A stretch of DNA of 64,000 nucleotides from Salinispora vitiensis. GTDB lineage: Bacteria > Actinomycetota > Actinomycetes > Mycobacteriales > Micromonosporaceae. This document shows positions 35,174 through 42,703 of the stretch, one piece after another. Both the position numbers and the translations under genes were made by a program. Each line of letters opens with the position of its first letter. Positions within the stretch are counted from its first letter, which is position 1. The stretch covers positions 357,578 through 421,577 of the forward strand of contig NZ_KB900388.1 of NCBI RefSeq assembly GCF_000378825.1, in the 5' to 3' direction. A model generated the notes under the pieces. The model saw only the letters and a list, made by a program, of their open reading frames with translations. It did no database searches and was not told the origin of the DNA.

Positions 35174-35332
35174 CTATGCCGCTGGTCCGAACACCAGTGC
35201 CGGCCCGGTCGGGTCCTTGCTGTCTCGAGCGCCCACGACACCAGGAAGGTTGGTGGCGACCTCCACACAGTCCCCGCTGTCGGGACCGGAACTCCGGGTG
35301 GCTTTCCGCCACACAGCGCCACCGAGGTTCAA
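35174..35332 (-). pseudogene. DUF397 protein truncated by a stop codon
   Basis: From a TTG at 35332, six bases after GGAAGGA, the minus strand encodes 52 residues with a clear DUF397 domain: AVWRKATRSSG, GDCVEVATNLPGVVGARDSKDP and TGPALVFGPAA in order. The family normally continues AAWRAF; here the Trp codon is TAG, and the next in-frame codons still read RAFATP. So a single TGG-to-TAG change has probably cut the protein. DUF397 genes usually follow an XRE-type regulator gene, which is absent here. TAGAAT at 35382-35387 (minus) could be its promoter. Confidence 0.7.
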
Positions 35333-35438
35333 CGCTGTTCCTTCCGTGGTTTCCGCATCACTACCGCGGCGACTTTCTGTGATTCTACCGAGCTCAAGGC
35401 TGCAGCCCGGAGGTGATCAAAAGTCACTCCGAAAACTC

Positions 35439-35461
35439 TATAATTGTGAACGAACCGTTCA
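35439..35461 (+). promoter_or_regulatory. Consensus -10 box with operator-like inverted repeat
   Basis: A perfect TATAAT (35439-35444) is followed by the inverted repeat TGAACG-AAC-CGTTCA (35447-35461). A 34-codon frame from GTG 35446 follows, ending in the LivG fragment, but has no recognised family. A consensus -10 box is unusual in this chromosome. Confidence 0.4.
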
Positions 35462-35548
35462 GTCCGGCATGCCAACCAACGTCCGACGGTAGTATCTGCA
35501 CCGTCACCTCTGGCGCTGGATTGGCTACTTGCTCAACCGGTCTACGGC

Positions 35549-35746
35549 ATTGACTTGGTCGTGGCCGGGGGCAGTGTGCTTGCGCTCGTCGACCCGAACG
35601 GTGCGGGCAAGACAACCCTGTTCAACCTGCTCACCGGCTTCCTGCCGCCCACCGGTGGCCGGATCGAGCTGGCGGGACGGGACACCACCGGTCTGCCGCC
35701 GGACTCCGGCGTGTCCCGCCGGCGGTGGTTCCGACGATCTCGGTAG
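35549..35746 (+). pseudogene. Fragment of a LivG-type ABC ATPase
   Basis: The frame reads YGIDLVVAGGSVLALVDP then NGAGKTTLFNLLTGFLPP and GGRIELAGRDTTGLPPD before losing similarity and stopping at 35744-35746. This is the N-terminal part of a branched-chain amino acid transporter ATPase, including Walker A (usually GPNGAGKTT, here DPNGAGKTT). The first 20 or so residues and all after about residue 60 are missing: no signature motif, no Walker B. It is therefore a remnant, lying 45 bases before ruvC. Confidence 0.75.
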
Positions 35747-35791
35747 GGTGTCGAACACACGTACTGCTGGCGGGTTGGGGGAGGAGGCGGC

Positions 35792-36322
35792 GTGCGCGTG
35801 CTCGGCGTTGACCCGGGGCTGACCCGGTGCGGGGTCGGCGTGGTCGAGGGCGTGCCGGGGCGCCCCTGCACGTTGGTGGCCTACCACGTCGTCCACACTG
35901 ATCCCGACGACGAGTTGCCGCTGCGCCTGCTGACCCTGGACCGCTCGCTCGCCACCCTGGTGGCCGAGCACCGGCCGGACAGCGTGGCTGTGGAGCGGGT
36001 GTTCAGCCAGCACAATGTCCGCACGGTGATGGGCACGGCGCAGGCCAGCGGGGTCGCGGTTCTGGCCGGGGCACGGGCCGGCCTCCCGGTGCAGACCTAC
36101 ACTCCGAGCGAGGTGAAGGCGGCGGTGACCGGCTCCGGTCAGGCCGACAAGGCCCAGATGACCGCGATGGTGACGCGGCTGCTGCGGCTCTCCGCCCCGC
36201 CCCGGCCGGCGGACGCCGCCGACGCCCTGGCCCTGGCCATCTGCCACGTGTGGCGCGGTGGCACCCGCTCGAAGTTGGCGACCGCCGCCGACCGGGCCCG
36301 ACGACGAGGAGGAGGCCGATGA
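35792..36322 (+). CDS. ruvC: Crossover junction endodeoxyribonuclease RuvC
   Basis: The 176-residue nuclease resolves Holliday junctions made during homologous recombination. The catalytic acids are Asp7 in [11 protein letters not shown] and Glu68 in AVERVF, with the C-terminal aspartates in [14 protein letters not shown] strong GGGGGAGGAGG site precedes the GTG start. It overlaps ruvA by four bases (ATGA). Its immediate upstream region is the low-GC island with the ATPase fragment. Confidence 0.97.
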   Translation: MRVLGVDPGLTRCGVGVVEGVPGRPCTLVAYHVVHTDPDDELPLRLLTLDRSLATLVAEHRPDSVAVERVFSQHNVRTVMGTAQASGVAVLAGARAGLPVQTYTPSEVKAAVTGSGQADKAQMTAMVTRLLRLSAPPRPADAADALALAICHVWRGGTRSKLATAADRARRRGGGR

Positions 36323-36921
36323 TCGCCAGTGTCCGGGGGGTGGTGACGGCGACCGGGCCCGACCAAGCCGTCGTGGAGGTCGGCGGGGTGGGCCTAGCGG
36401 TGCATTGTGCGCCGGGCACGATCGCCGACCTGCGGGTGGGCCAGCCCGCCCGCCTCGCCACCAGCCTGGTCGTCCGGGAGGATTCGCTGACCCTCTACGG
36501 GTTCGCCGACGACGCCGGCAAGGCCCTGTTCGAGCTCTTGCAGACGGCCAGCGGGGTCGGCCCCCGACTGGCCCAGGCCGTCCTCGCGGTACACGCGCCG
36601 GAGGCGGTCCGGGCGGCCATCGCCAACGCCGACATCGCCGCGTTGACCCGGGTGCCGGGGATCGGCAAGAAGGGCGCCGAGCGGCTTGTGCTGGAGCTGC
36701 GGGACCGGATCGGTCCCGCCCCGGTCGGTGCCGACGCCGCGGCCGGCGTCACGACCGGCAACTGGCCGGAGCAGGTGCGGCAGGCCCTGGTCGGGCTCGG
36801 CTGGACGGCGGCGCAGGCGGATCAGGCGGTCGCCGCGGTGGCGGAGACGGTGGACGGGGAGGTGCCCCCGGTGCCGGTCCTGCTCCGGCAGGCGATTCGA
36901 CTGCTGGGCCGGGCCCGATGA
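36319..36921 (+). CDS. ruvA: Holliday junction branch migration protein RuvA
   Basis: The 200-residue protein binds Holliday junctions and loads the RuvB motor. The N-terminal OB fold ([15 protein letters not shown]), two helix-hairpin-helix motifs ([14 protein letters not shown] and [18 protein letters not shown]) and the flexible linker to the RuvB-binding domain are all evident. The ATG overlaps the ruvC stop, inside a GAGGAGGAGG site supplied by the ruvC end. Confidence 0.97.
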   Translation: MIASVRGVVTATGPDQAVVEVGGVGLAVHCAPGTIADLRVGQPARLATSLVVREDSLTLYGFADDAGKALFELLQTASGVGPRLAQAVLAVHAPEAVRAAIANADIAALTRVPGIGKKGAERLVLELRDRIGPAPVGADAAAGVTTGNWPEQVRQALVGLGWTAAQADQAVAAVAETVDGEVPPVPVLLRQAIRLLGRAR

Positions 36922-36976
36922 CGGGTGGGCGGAGCGCGTCGGTCGACCGCGTCCGGGGCACGGGTGAGGAGTCGGG

Positions 36977-38041
36977 ATGACGGGCGAGAATCTGGTCTCG
37001 GCATATGTGAGCGACGCCGAGCGGGACGCGGAGGCCAGCGTCCGGCCGCGCCGGCTGGCCGAGTTCATCGCGCAGGAGCGGGTCCGGGATCAGCTCGACC
37101 TGCTGCTTCAGGGCGCGCTACGCCGCGGCAGCCCTCCCGACCACATCCTCCTGTCGGGTCCGCCCGGGCTGGGTAAGACCAGCCTGGCCAATATTGTCGC
37201 CGCCGAGCTGGGCACCAGCATCCGGGTGACCAGCGGCCCGGCCATCGAGCGTTCCGGCGACCTGGCGGCCATTCTGACCAGTCTCGGCGAGGGGGATGTG
37301 CTCTTCATCGACGAGGTGCACCGGATAGCCCGGCCGGCGGAAGAGCTCCTCTACAGCGCGATGGAGGACTTCCGGGTTGACGTGGTGGTGGGCAAGGGCC
37401 CCGGGGCGACCGCGATCCCGCTGGACGTGGAGCCGTTCACCCTGGTCGGGGCGACCACCCGCGCCGGGCTACTCACCGGCCCGATGCGGGACCGGTTCGG
37501 CTTCGTCGCGCACCTGGACTTCTACTCCCCGGCCGATCTGGAGACGTTGCTGAACCGTTCGGCCCGCATTCTCGGTGTGCCGATCACCGCCGATGGCGCG
37601 GCCGAGATCGCCGGCCGCGCGCGGGGCACTCCCCGGATCGCGAACCGGCTGCTGCGCCGGGTGCGTGACTTCGCCGAGGTTCGGGCCGACGGCGTGGTTA
37701 CCCGGGAGACCGCGCAGGCGGCCCTGACCGTGTACGACGTGGACGCCTTGGGGCTGGACCGGCTGGACCGGGCGGTGCTCACCGCGCTCGTGGATCTGTT
37801 TCGAGGTGGTCCGGTTGGCCTGTCCACGCTGGCGGTGGCGGTGGGGGAGCAACCGGACACGGTGGAGGAGGTTTGTGAGCCGTTCCTGGTGCGGGCCGGT
37901 CTCCTCGCCCGTACCCCGCGGGGTCGGGTCGCCACCGAGGCGGCCTGGCGCCATCTGGGGCGTACGCCACCGAATGGTACATTTGGCATGGATACCCCTC
38001 CCGCGCGTGACCTGTTCTCGGTGGAGCCTGATCAGCCGTGA
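36977..38041 (+). CDS. ruvB: Holliday junction DNA helicase RuvB
   Basis: This 354-residue AAA+ hexameric motor drives branch migration with RuvA. Walker A is GPPGLGKTS, Walker B is VLFIDEVHR, sensor 1 lies in VGATTRAG, and sensor 2 contains [12 protein letters not shown]. The C-terminal winged helix binds DNA. The 55-base gap from ruvA contains a GAGGAG site. Length is normal. Confidence 0.98.
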   Translation: MTGENLVSAYVSDAERDAEASVRPRRLAEFIAQERVRDQLDLLLQGALRRGSPPDHILLSGPPGLGKTSLANIVAAELGTSIRVTSGPAIERSGDLAAILTSLGEGDVLFIDEVHRIARPAEELLYSAMEDFRVDVVVGKGPGATAIPLDVEPFTLVGATTRAGLLTGPMRDRFGFVAHLDFYSPADLETLLNRSARILGVPITADGAAEIAGRARGTPRIANRLLRRVRDFAEVRADGVVTRETAQAALTVYDVDALGLDRLDRAVLTALVDLFRGGPVGLSTLAVAVGEQPDTVEEVCEPFLVRAGLLARTPRGRVATEAAWRHLGRTPPNGTFGMDTPPARDLFSVEPDQP

Positions 38042-38087
38042 TGCGAACGTGATCTGTGCCGCATTCGGTGTTCCCAGGTGGAGCGAC

Positions 38088-38093
38088 TAGACT
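38088..38093 (+). promoter_or_regulatory. Putative -10 box for yajC-secDF
   Basis: TAGACT in the 138-base gap between ruvB and yajC suggests a separate promoter for the export genes, with a leader of about 80 bases. Confidence 0.35.
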
Positions 38094-38179
38094 CGCCGCG
38101 GTCTGTACAGATGTAAGAAATCGCCTTCACCCCGGTGCCTTCGTGCCGGAATGAGGGCCAATGGGAAGGTTTTACCACC

Positions 38180-38515
38180 GTGCTTTTGGCACAAGATGGC
38201 GGCACCGCCAACTTCACACCCATCCTCATGATCGTCCTGCTCTTCGGCGTCATGTACTTCATGATGATCCGCCCGCAGCAGAAGCGGCGTCGGGAAGCGT
38301 CGAACATGCAGTCCTCGCTGGGGCACGGTGACGAGGTTGTCACCATCGGCGGGCTCTACGGCACCGTCACCGGCATGGACGACGAGACGGTGCTGCTGGA
38401 GGTCGCCCCCGGCGTGGAGACCCGGTACGCCCGTCCCGCGATCGCGCGGGTCGTCACCAAGGCGGAGCAGGCCGCCGAGGCGGCGGTCGACGACGCGGAC
38501 GCCGTCAAGGAGTGA
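38180..38515 (+). CDS. yajC: Preprotein translocase subunit YajC
   Basis: The 111-residue protein has one N-terminal membrane helix (ILMIVLLFGVMYFMMI) followed by the invariant RPQQKRRRE and a small cytoplasmic domain with GDEVVTIGGLYGTV. It joins SecD and SecF, encoded next, in the accessory complex of the Sec channel. GTG at 38180 gives the usual family start; the GGAAGG site lies about 10 bases upstream, a little far. Confidence 0.94.
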   Translation: MLLAQDGGTANFTPILMIVLLFGVMYFMMIRPQQKRRREASNMQSSLGHGDEVVTIGGLYGTVTGMDDETVLLEVAPGVETRYARPAIARVVTKAEQAAEAAVDDADAVKE

Positions 38516-38737
38516 CACCCCGCCCGCCCATGTCGGCGGGCCCGGGCAGCGCATGAGTAGGACGAAAATTTGACAATCGGGTCGATACGCCACGCACGGT
38601 AGGTGCAGGGTGTGGTGGCGTTCCGCGTCGACGCCCCGTGCGCCGCTGCGGCGACCCCCACATAGCTTCGGCCGGTTTGCCCGGCCGGCAGCCGCCGCTC
38701 GCGTGGCGGCGTGACCCCACAGGGAGACAGGACAGCC

Positions 38738-40693
38738 GTGGCACCACCTCAGAAACAGATGCGCCCCGGGCGGCAGCTCGCCGTGCTTGGGGCCATCTTC
38801 GTGGTCCTCTATCTTCTGGTCTTCTTCGGCGGCGGCGCGAGCGGTAGCTGGAAGGACCGGCTTGAGCCCAAGCTCGGACTCGACCTGGTCGGCGGCACCC
38901 GGCTGACGCTGGAGGCGACCAACACCGTTGACGGTCAGGCGCCGACCGCGGAGAACCTGGAGGAGGCCCGGCAGATCATCGAGAGTCGGGTCAACGCCTT
39001 CGGGGTTGCCGAGGCCGAGGTCGTCACCGAGGGCGACCGGAACATCGTGATCTCCCTTCCCGGCGAGAACCGGGACCTGGCCGAGGTCGGCAGCGCCGCG
39101 GAGCTGCGCTTCCGGAAGGTGCTCCAGGTGGCCGACGGTAGTGGTGCGGCGGCGAACCCGGCGCCGAGCCCGACCGACACCCCCTCCGCCTCGCCGTCTG
39201 GTTCCGCTGAGCCGTCTGGCTCCGCCTCGCCGTCCGCGACCGGCAGCGCTTCCCCCACCCCGTCGAACAGCGTCGAGGTCACGGCCTCGCCGACCGGCGG
39301 TACGGGCGGTGGTGCCGCGGCACCGACCGAGACCCCCGCCGCCTCGCCCAGCGGCACGCCCACGCCGAGCGCGTCCTCCTCGCCCAGCGCGACGCCGGCG
39401 GCGAGCGACAGCGCCACCCCGGTCCCGGCCAGCGTCGAGGAGCAGCGCAGGGCGGTCGAGCAGAAGGTCGGTGCGGCCGCCTGGGAGGCCGCGAACGCGC
39501 TCCAGTCGCCCAACGACCTGGCCACCGACCCGTCGCTGGTCGAGAAGCTCAAGCCGTTCGCGTCGCTGACCGACCGTGAGATCGCGGTGCTGCCGGCCCA
39601 GGTGCAGTTCAACGTCCCGCAGATCACCTGTGCCAAGCTTGACGCCCGCCCGCCGGCGTCGATCTCCGCCGTTGACCAGCAGGTCGTCGCCTGCGAGTAC
39701 GGCACCCTCAAGTATCTGCTCGACCAAGCCAAGGTTGTCGGCACCGACATCAACGACGCCAACGCCGTGCTCGACCAGACCAGCCAGTGGGTGGTCAGCC
39801 TGGACTTCAGCAGCGACGGCCAAGAGAAGTGGACCGCGTTGACCCGGGAGGCGTTCAACAACGAGGGTTCTGCCTGCGACCCGAGCGCGCTCGGGGACAG
39901 CGGCAACTGCCGGGTCGCCGTCGTGCTGGACAACCAGGTCGTCTCCTCGCCGGAGATCCTGGGGGTGTTGACCGGCAACTCGCAGATCACCGGCAACTTC
40001 ACCCAGCAGGACGCCAGCGACCTGGCGAGCACGCTGCGCTACGGCGCGCTGCCGGTGACCTTCGAGCCGCAGGCACAGCAGAACGTCACCGCGACCCTGG
40101 GCGCCAGCCACCTGCGGGCCGGCCTGCTCGCGGCCGGCATCGGCATGCTGCTGGTGATCATTTACTCGTTCTTCTACTACCGGCTGCTCGGCTCCGTGAT
40201 CTTCCTGAGCCTCGTCCTCTCCGCGCTGCTCGTCTTCGGCGCGTTGGTGGTCCTCGGCCGGCAGATCGGGTTCACCCTCACCCTCGCCGGCATCGCCGGC
40301 ATGATCGTCTCGCTCGGTGTGGCGGCGGACTCCTTCGTCATCTACTTCGAGCGGCTCAAGGACGAGATCCGGGAGGGGCGCAGCCCACGCAGCGCGGTGT
40401 CCCGGGCGTGGGTCCGCGCCCGTCGGACGATCATCTCCGCCAACGCGATCACCCTGATGTCCGCGGTGGTGCTCTACATCGTCTCGGTCGGCGTGGTCAA
40501 GGGCTTCGCTTTCGCGTTGGGCCTCGCCACGGTTCTCGATCTGGTGGTGGTCTTCCTCTTCCGACACCCGATCATGACGATGTTCGCCCGCACCCGGGCG
40601 TTCCTGTCCCCGCGGGTCAGCGGCCTCGGCCGGGCGTTGCCGGCCCGGAACAAGCCGGCCCAGCCCCGCAACCCGCGCTCGAAGGAGGCCTGA
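38738..40693 (+). CDS. secD: Protein translocase subunit SecD
   Basis: The 651-residue SecD uses the proton gradient to finish export of proteins. The first membrane helix (residues 13-33) and the LGLDLVGGTRLTLE motif are followed by the large periplasmic region. Five helices near the C terminus contain GMLLVIIYSFFYYR, the AGMIVSLGVAADSFVIYFE family motif and SANAITLMSAVV. A roughly 95-residue Ser/Pro/Thr/Ala-rich insertion (about residues 135-232) interrupts the periplasmic domain. GTG at 38738 was chosen from family length; a GTG at 38711 would add nine residues. It overlaps nothing and ends 2 bases before secF. Confidence 0.95.
   Translation: MAPPQKQMRPGRQLAVLGAIFVVLYLLVFFGGGASGSWKDRLEPKLGLDLVGGTRLTLEATNTVDGQAPTAENLEEARQIIESRVNAFGVAEAEVVTEGDRNIVISLPGENRDLAEVGSAAELRFRKVLQVADGSGAAANPAPSPTDTPSASPSGSAEPSGSASPSATGSASPTPSNSVEVTASPTGGTGGGAAAPTETPAASPSGTPTPSASSSPSATPAASDSATPVPASVEEQRRAVEQKVGAAAWEAANALQSPNDLATDPSLVEKLKPFASLTDREIAVLPAQVQFNVPQITCAKLDARPPASISAVDQQVVACEYGTLKYLLDQAKVVGTDINDANAVLDQTSQWVVSLDFSSDGQEKWTALTREAFNNEGSACDPSALGDSGNCRVAVVLDNQVVSSPEILGVLTGNSQITGNFTQQDASDLASTLRYGALPVTFEPQAQQNVTATLGASHLRAGLLAAGIGMLLVIIYSFFYYRLLGSVIFLSLVLSALLVFGALVVLGRQIGFTLTLAGIAGMIVSLGVAADSFVIYFERLKDEIREGRSPRSAVSRAWVRARRTIISANAITLMSAVVLYIVSVGVVKGFAFALGLATVLDLVVVFLFRHPIMTMFARTRAFLSPRVSGLGRALPARNKPAQPRNPRSKEA
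39150..39435 (+). other. Low-complexity Ser/Pro/Thr/Ala insertion within secD
   Basis: The segment encodes repeats such as PSASPSG, PSGSASPSA and TPSASSSPSA inside the first periplasmic domain. Actinobacterial SecD proteins often carry such linkers; this one is long. It probably forms a flexible, exposed loop. Confidence 0.7.
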
Positions 40694-40694
40694 G

Positions 40695-41879
40695 ATGGCC
40701 GGTGCTGGTCTCGCGAGTCGCCTCTACCGTGGTGAGGCCGGTCTCGACATTGTCGGCCGTCGCAAGGTGTGGTTCAGCATCGCCGGGGTGCTGGCCCTGA
40801 TCTCGGTGCTGAGCTTCGCGCTCCTCCGGTTCGACCTCGGTATCGAGTTCGCTGGCGGTAGTTCGATCCAGGTGCCTACCAGCGTCGGCACCCTGGAGCA
40901 GGCCGAGGAGGCGGTTGACGCCGCGCTGGCCACCGAGGGCGGCGGAGCGGAGGTGGTGACCGCGCAGAAGGTCGGCGGTACCGGTGACGACTTCTACCAG
41001 ATGCGTACCTCGCAGCTCAGCACGGAGCAGTCCAACGCGGTCAAGGCGGCGGTAGCCCAGGAGTTCGGTCTCCCGGTCAGCGACGTCGGCGGCGATCAGG
41101 TCAGCCAGGCCTGGGGTAGCGAGGTCACCAAGCGGGCGGTGCTCGGCCTGGTGATCTTCCTCGTGCTGGTGATGGTCTACCTGGTGCTGCGCTTCGAGTG
41201 GCGGATGGCGGTCGGTGCGGTCAGCTCCCTGCTGATGAACCTGGTCCTCACCGCTGGCATCTATTCGCTGGTCGGCTTCGAGGTAACCCCGTCGACCGTG
41301 ATCGGCTTCCTCACCATCCTGGGCTTCGCCCTCTACGACGTGGTGGTGGTCTTCGACAAGATCCAGGAAAACACCCGCGGTATCACCGCGAACAACAACC
41401 AGACGTACGGCGAGGCGGCAAACCTGGCGATCAACCAGAGCCTGATGCGGTCGCTGAACACCTCGATCGTGGCGCTGCTCCCGGTCGGCGGCTTGCTCTT
41501 CATCGGTGCCGGCTTCTTCGGCGCGGGCACCCTGAAGGACCTCGGCCTGGTGTTGTTCGTCGGGATGGCGGTGGCGTTCTTCTCCTCGATCACCCTGGCC
41601 ACCCCGCTGCTGGTGCTGTTGAAGAACCAGGAGCCGCGGATCCAGGCGCACAACAAGCGGGTGCTGGCCCGCCGGGCCGCGCTGGAGCGCGGCGAGGGCT
41701 CGGCGAAGAACACGCCGCAGCCGACGGAGAGCGCCGACGAGGAGATCGACCCGGAGACGGCGGCCCTCGCCGGTGCGGCACCGAAGGTGGGGGCGCGGCC
41801 GGCGGGTAAGCGGCCGGCCGGGGCCCGCGGTGGACGGCCCGCCGGTGGCGGCAACCGTCCGGGCGGCAAGCGGCGCTGA
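40695..41879 (+). CDS. secF: Protein translocase subunit SecF
   Basis: The 394-residue partner of SecD has the FDLGIEFAGGSSIQV motif after its first helix, a smaller periplasmic domain, and five helices with the motif TILGFALYDVVVVFDKI. The C-terminal tail of about 80 residues is rich in Pro, Gly and Arg and would be cytoplasmic. The start lies immediately after the secD stop, so the two are translationally coupled. Confidence 0.95.
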   Translation: MAGAGLASRLYRGEAGLDIVGRRKVWFSIAGVLALISVLSFALLRFDLGIEFAGGSSIQVPTSVGTLEQAEEAVDAALATEGGGAEVVTAQKVGGTGDDFYQMRTSQLSTEQSNAVKAAVAQEFGLPVSDVGGDQVSQAWGSEVTKRAVLGLVIFLVLVMVYLVLRFEWRMAVGAVSSLLMNLVLTAGIYSLVGFEVTPSTVIGFLTILGFALYDVVVVFDKIQENTRGITANNNQTYGEAANLAINQSLMRSLNTSIVALLPVGGLLFIGAGFFGAGTLKDLGLVLFVGMAVAFFSSITLATPLLVLLKNQEPRIQAHNKRVLARRAALERGEGSAKNTPQPTESADEEIDPETAALAGAAPKVGARPAGKRPAGARGGRPAGGGNRPGGKRR

Positions 41880-41898
41880 CGCGCCGGTGAAGCGGAGT

Positions 41899-41942
41899 GA
41901 CGGCGTCCTTCAGGCTGCGCGAGCGGCGGGAAGGACGCCGTC
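41899..41942 (+). terminator. Stem-loop between secF and apt
   Basis: GACGGCGTCCTT (41899-41910) pairs perfectly with 41931-41942 around a 20-base loop. It may attenuate transcription into apt; a T tract is lacking. Confidence 0.45.
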
Positions 41943-41966
41943 GTCGGAACAAGGGAGCAAAGCGGC

Positions 41967-42533
41967 GTGACAGAGACCCACACCACCGGGGTACGGGGGG
42001 ACAGCGGCCGGGAGATGGCCGAACTGGTGGCCAGCCGGGTGCTGGACGTACCGGACTTCCCGAAGCCCGGGGTGATGTTCAAGGACCTGATGCCGCTCTT
42101 CGCCGATGGGGACACCTTCCGCGAGATCATTGACGGCATCGTGCGCCACCACGGGCGGGACTCGTTCGACACCGTGGTCGGGATCGAGGCCCGCGGGTTC
42201 GTGGTCGCGGCAGCGATCGCTTATGCCGCCGGCGTCGGTGTGGTGCCGGTACGCAAGGCGGGCAAGCTGCCCCGGGTGGCCTACTCGGCGTCGTACGCGC
42301 TGGAATACGGTGCGGCCACCCTGGAGGTGCACCAGGACGCGTTCACGGCCGGGCACCGGGTGCTGGTGGTGGATGATGTCCTCGCCACCGGCGGTACCGC
42401 TGAGGCGACCCTCGACCTGGTCGAGCGGGCCGGCGGTACGGTGGCGGGTTTCAGCGTTCTGCTGGAGTTGGGCTTCCTGGGCGGTCGTGAACGGCTGGCG
42501 CCGCGTCCGGTCCATGCCCTGCTGACCGTTTGA
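41967..42533 (+). CDS. apt: Adenine phosphoribosyltransferase
   Basis: The 188-residue enzyme salvages adenine to AMP with PRPP. The PRPP-binding motif VLVVDDVLATGGTAEA is complete, and VGIEARGFVVAAAIA provides the adenine-side loop. An N-terminal extension of about 17 residues precedes the conserved RVLDVPDFPKPGVMFKDL. Apt commonly stands between secF and rel in actinobacteria, linking purine salvage with the stringent response. Confidence 0.95.
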   Translation: MTETHTTGVRGDSGREMAELVASRVLDVPDFPKPGVMFKDLMPLFADGDTFREIIDGIVRHHGRDSFDTVVGIEARGFVVAAAIAYAAGVGVVPVRKAGKLPRVAYSASYALEYGAATLEVHQDAFTAGHRVLVVDDVLATGGTAEATLDLVERAGGTVAGFSVLLELGFLGGRERLAPRPVHALLTV

Positions 42534-42556
42534 CCGCTCTGAGCGGGCGGATTACT

Positions 42557-42597
42557 CCAGCGGGGCCCGGGTCGGTGAGAACGCGGGACCCCGCTGG
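42557..42597 (+). terminator. Stem-loop between apt and rel
   Basis: CCAGCGGGG (42557-42565) pairs with 42589-42597 around a 23-base loop that itself holds GC-rich complementary bases. It precedes the probable rel promoter. Confidence 0.4.
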
Positions 42598-42604
42598 GTG
42601 CGGG

Positions 42605-42610
42605 TAGCAT
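42605..42610 (+). promoter_or_regulatory. Putative -10 box for rel
   Basis: TAGCAT, identical to the boxes before thrS and pdxS, would give a leader of about 85 bases before rel. Confidence 0.4.
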
Positions 42611-42703
42611 TGCCATTTGCTGAACCCAATGCCGGCCGATGCGGCCGGTTGAATCAGACGTCGGCCGTCTGGCCGGCGTGTCCGGCGAGCGGTGAGGAGG
42701 CCG

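Noticed and set aside
34411..35322. A 303-codon minus-strand reading frame across the low-GC island
   Set aside because: It overlaps the end of the aminotransferase gene and the DUF397 remnant in another frame, has no domain or membrane pattern, and its codon use does not match the genome.
35446..35550. 34-codon frame starting GTG after the TATAAT box
   Set aside because: It has no ribosome binding site, no family character and runs into the ATPase fragment in a different frame.
38569..38600. TTGACA between yajC and secD considered as a promoter
   Set aside because: No -10 box occurs at 16-18 nt; the nearest TAGGTG is about 23 nt away.
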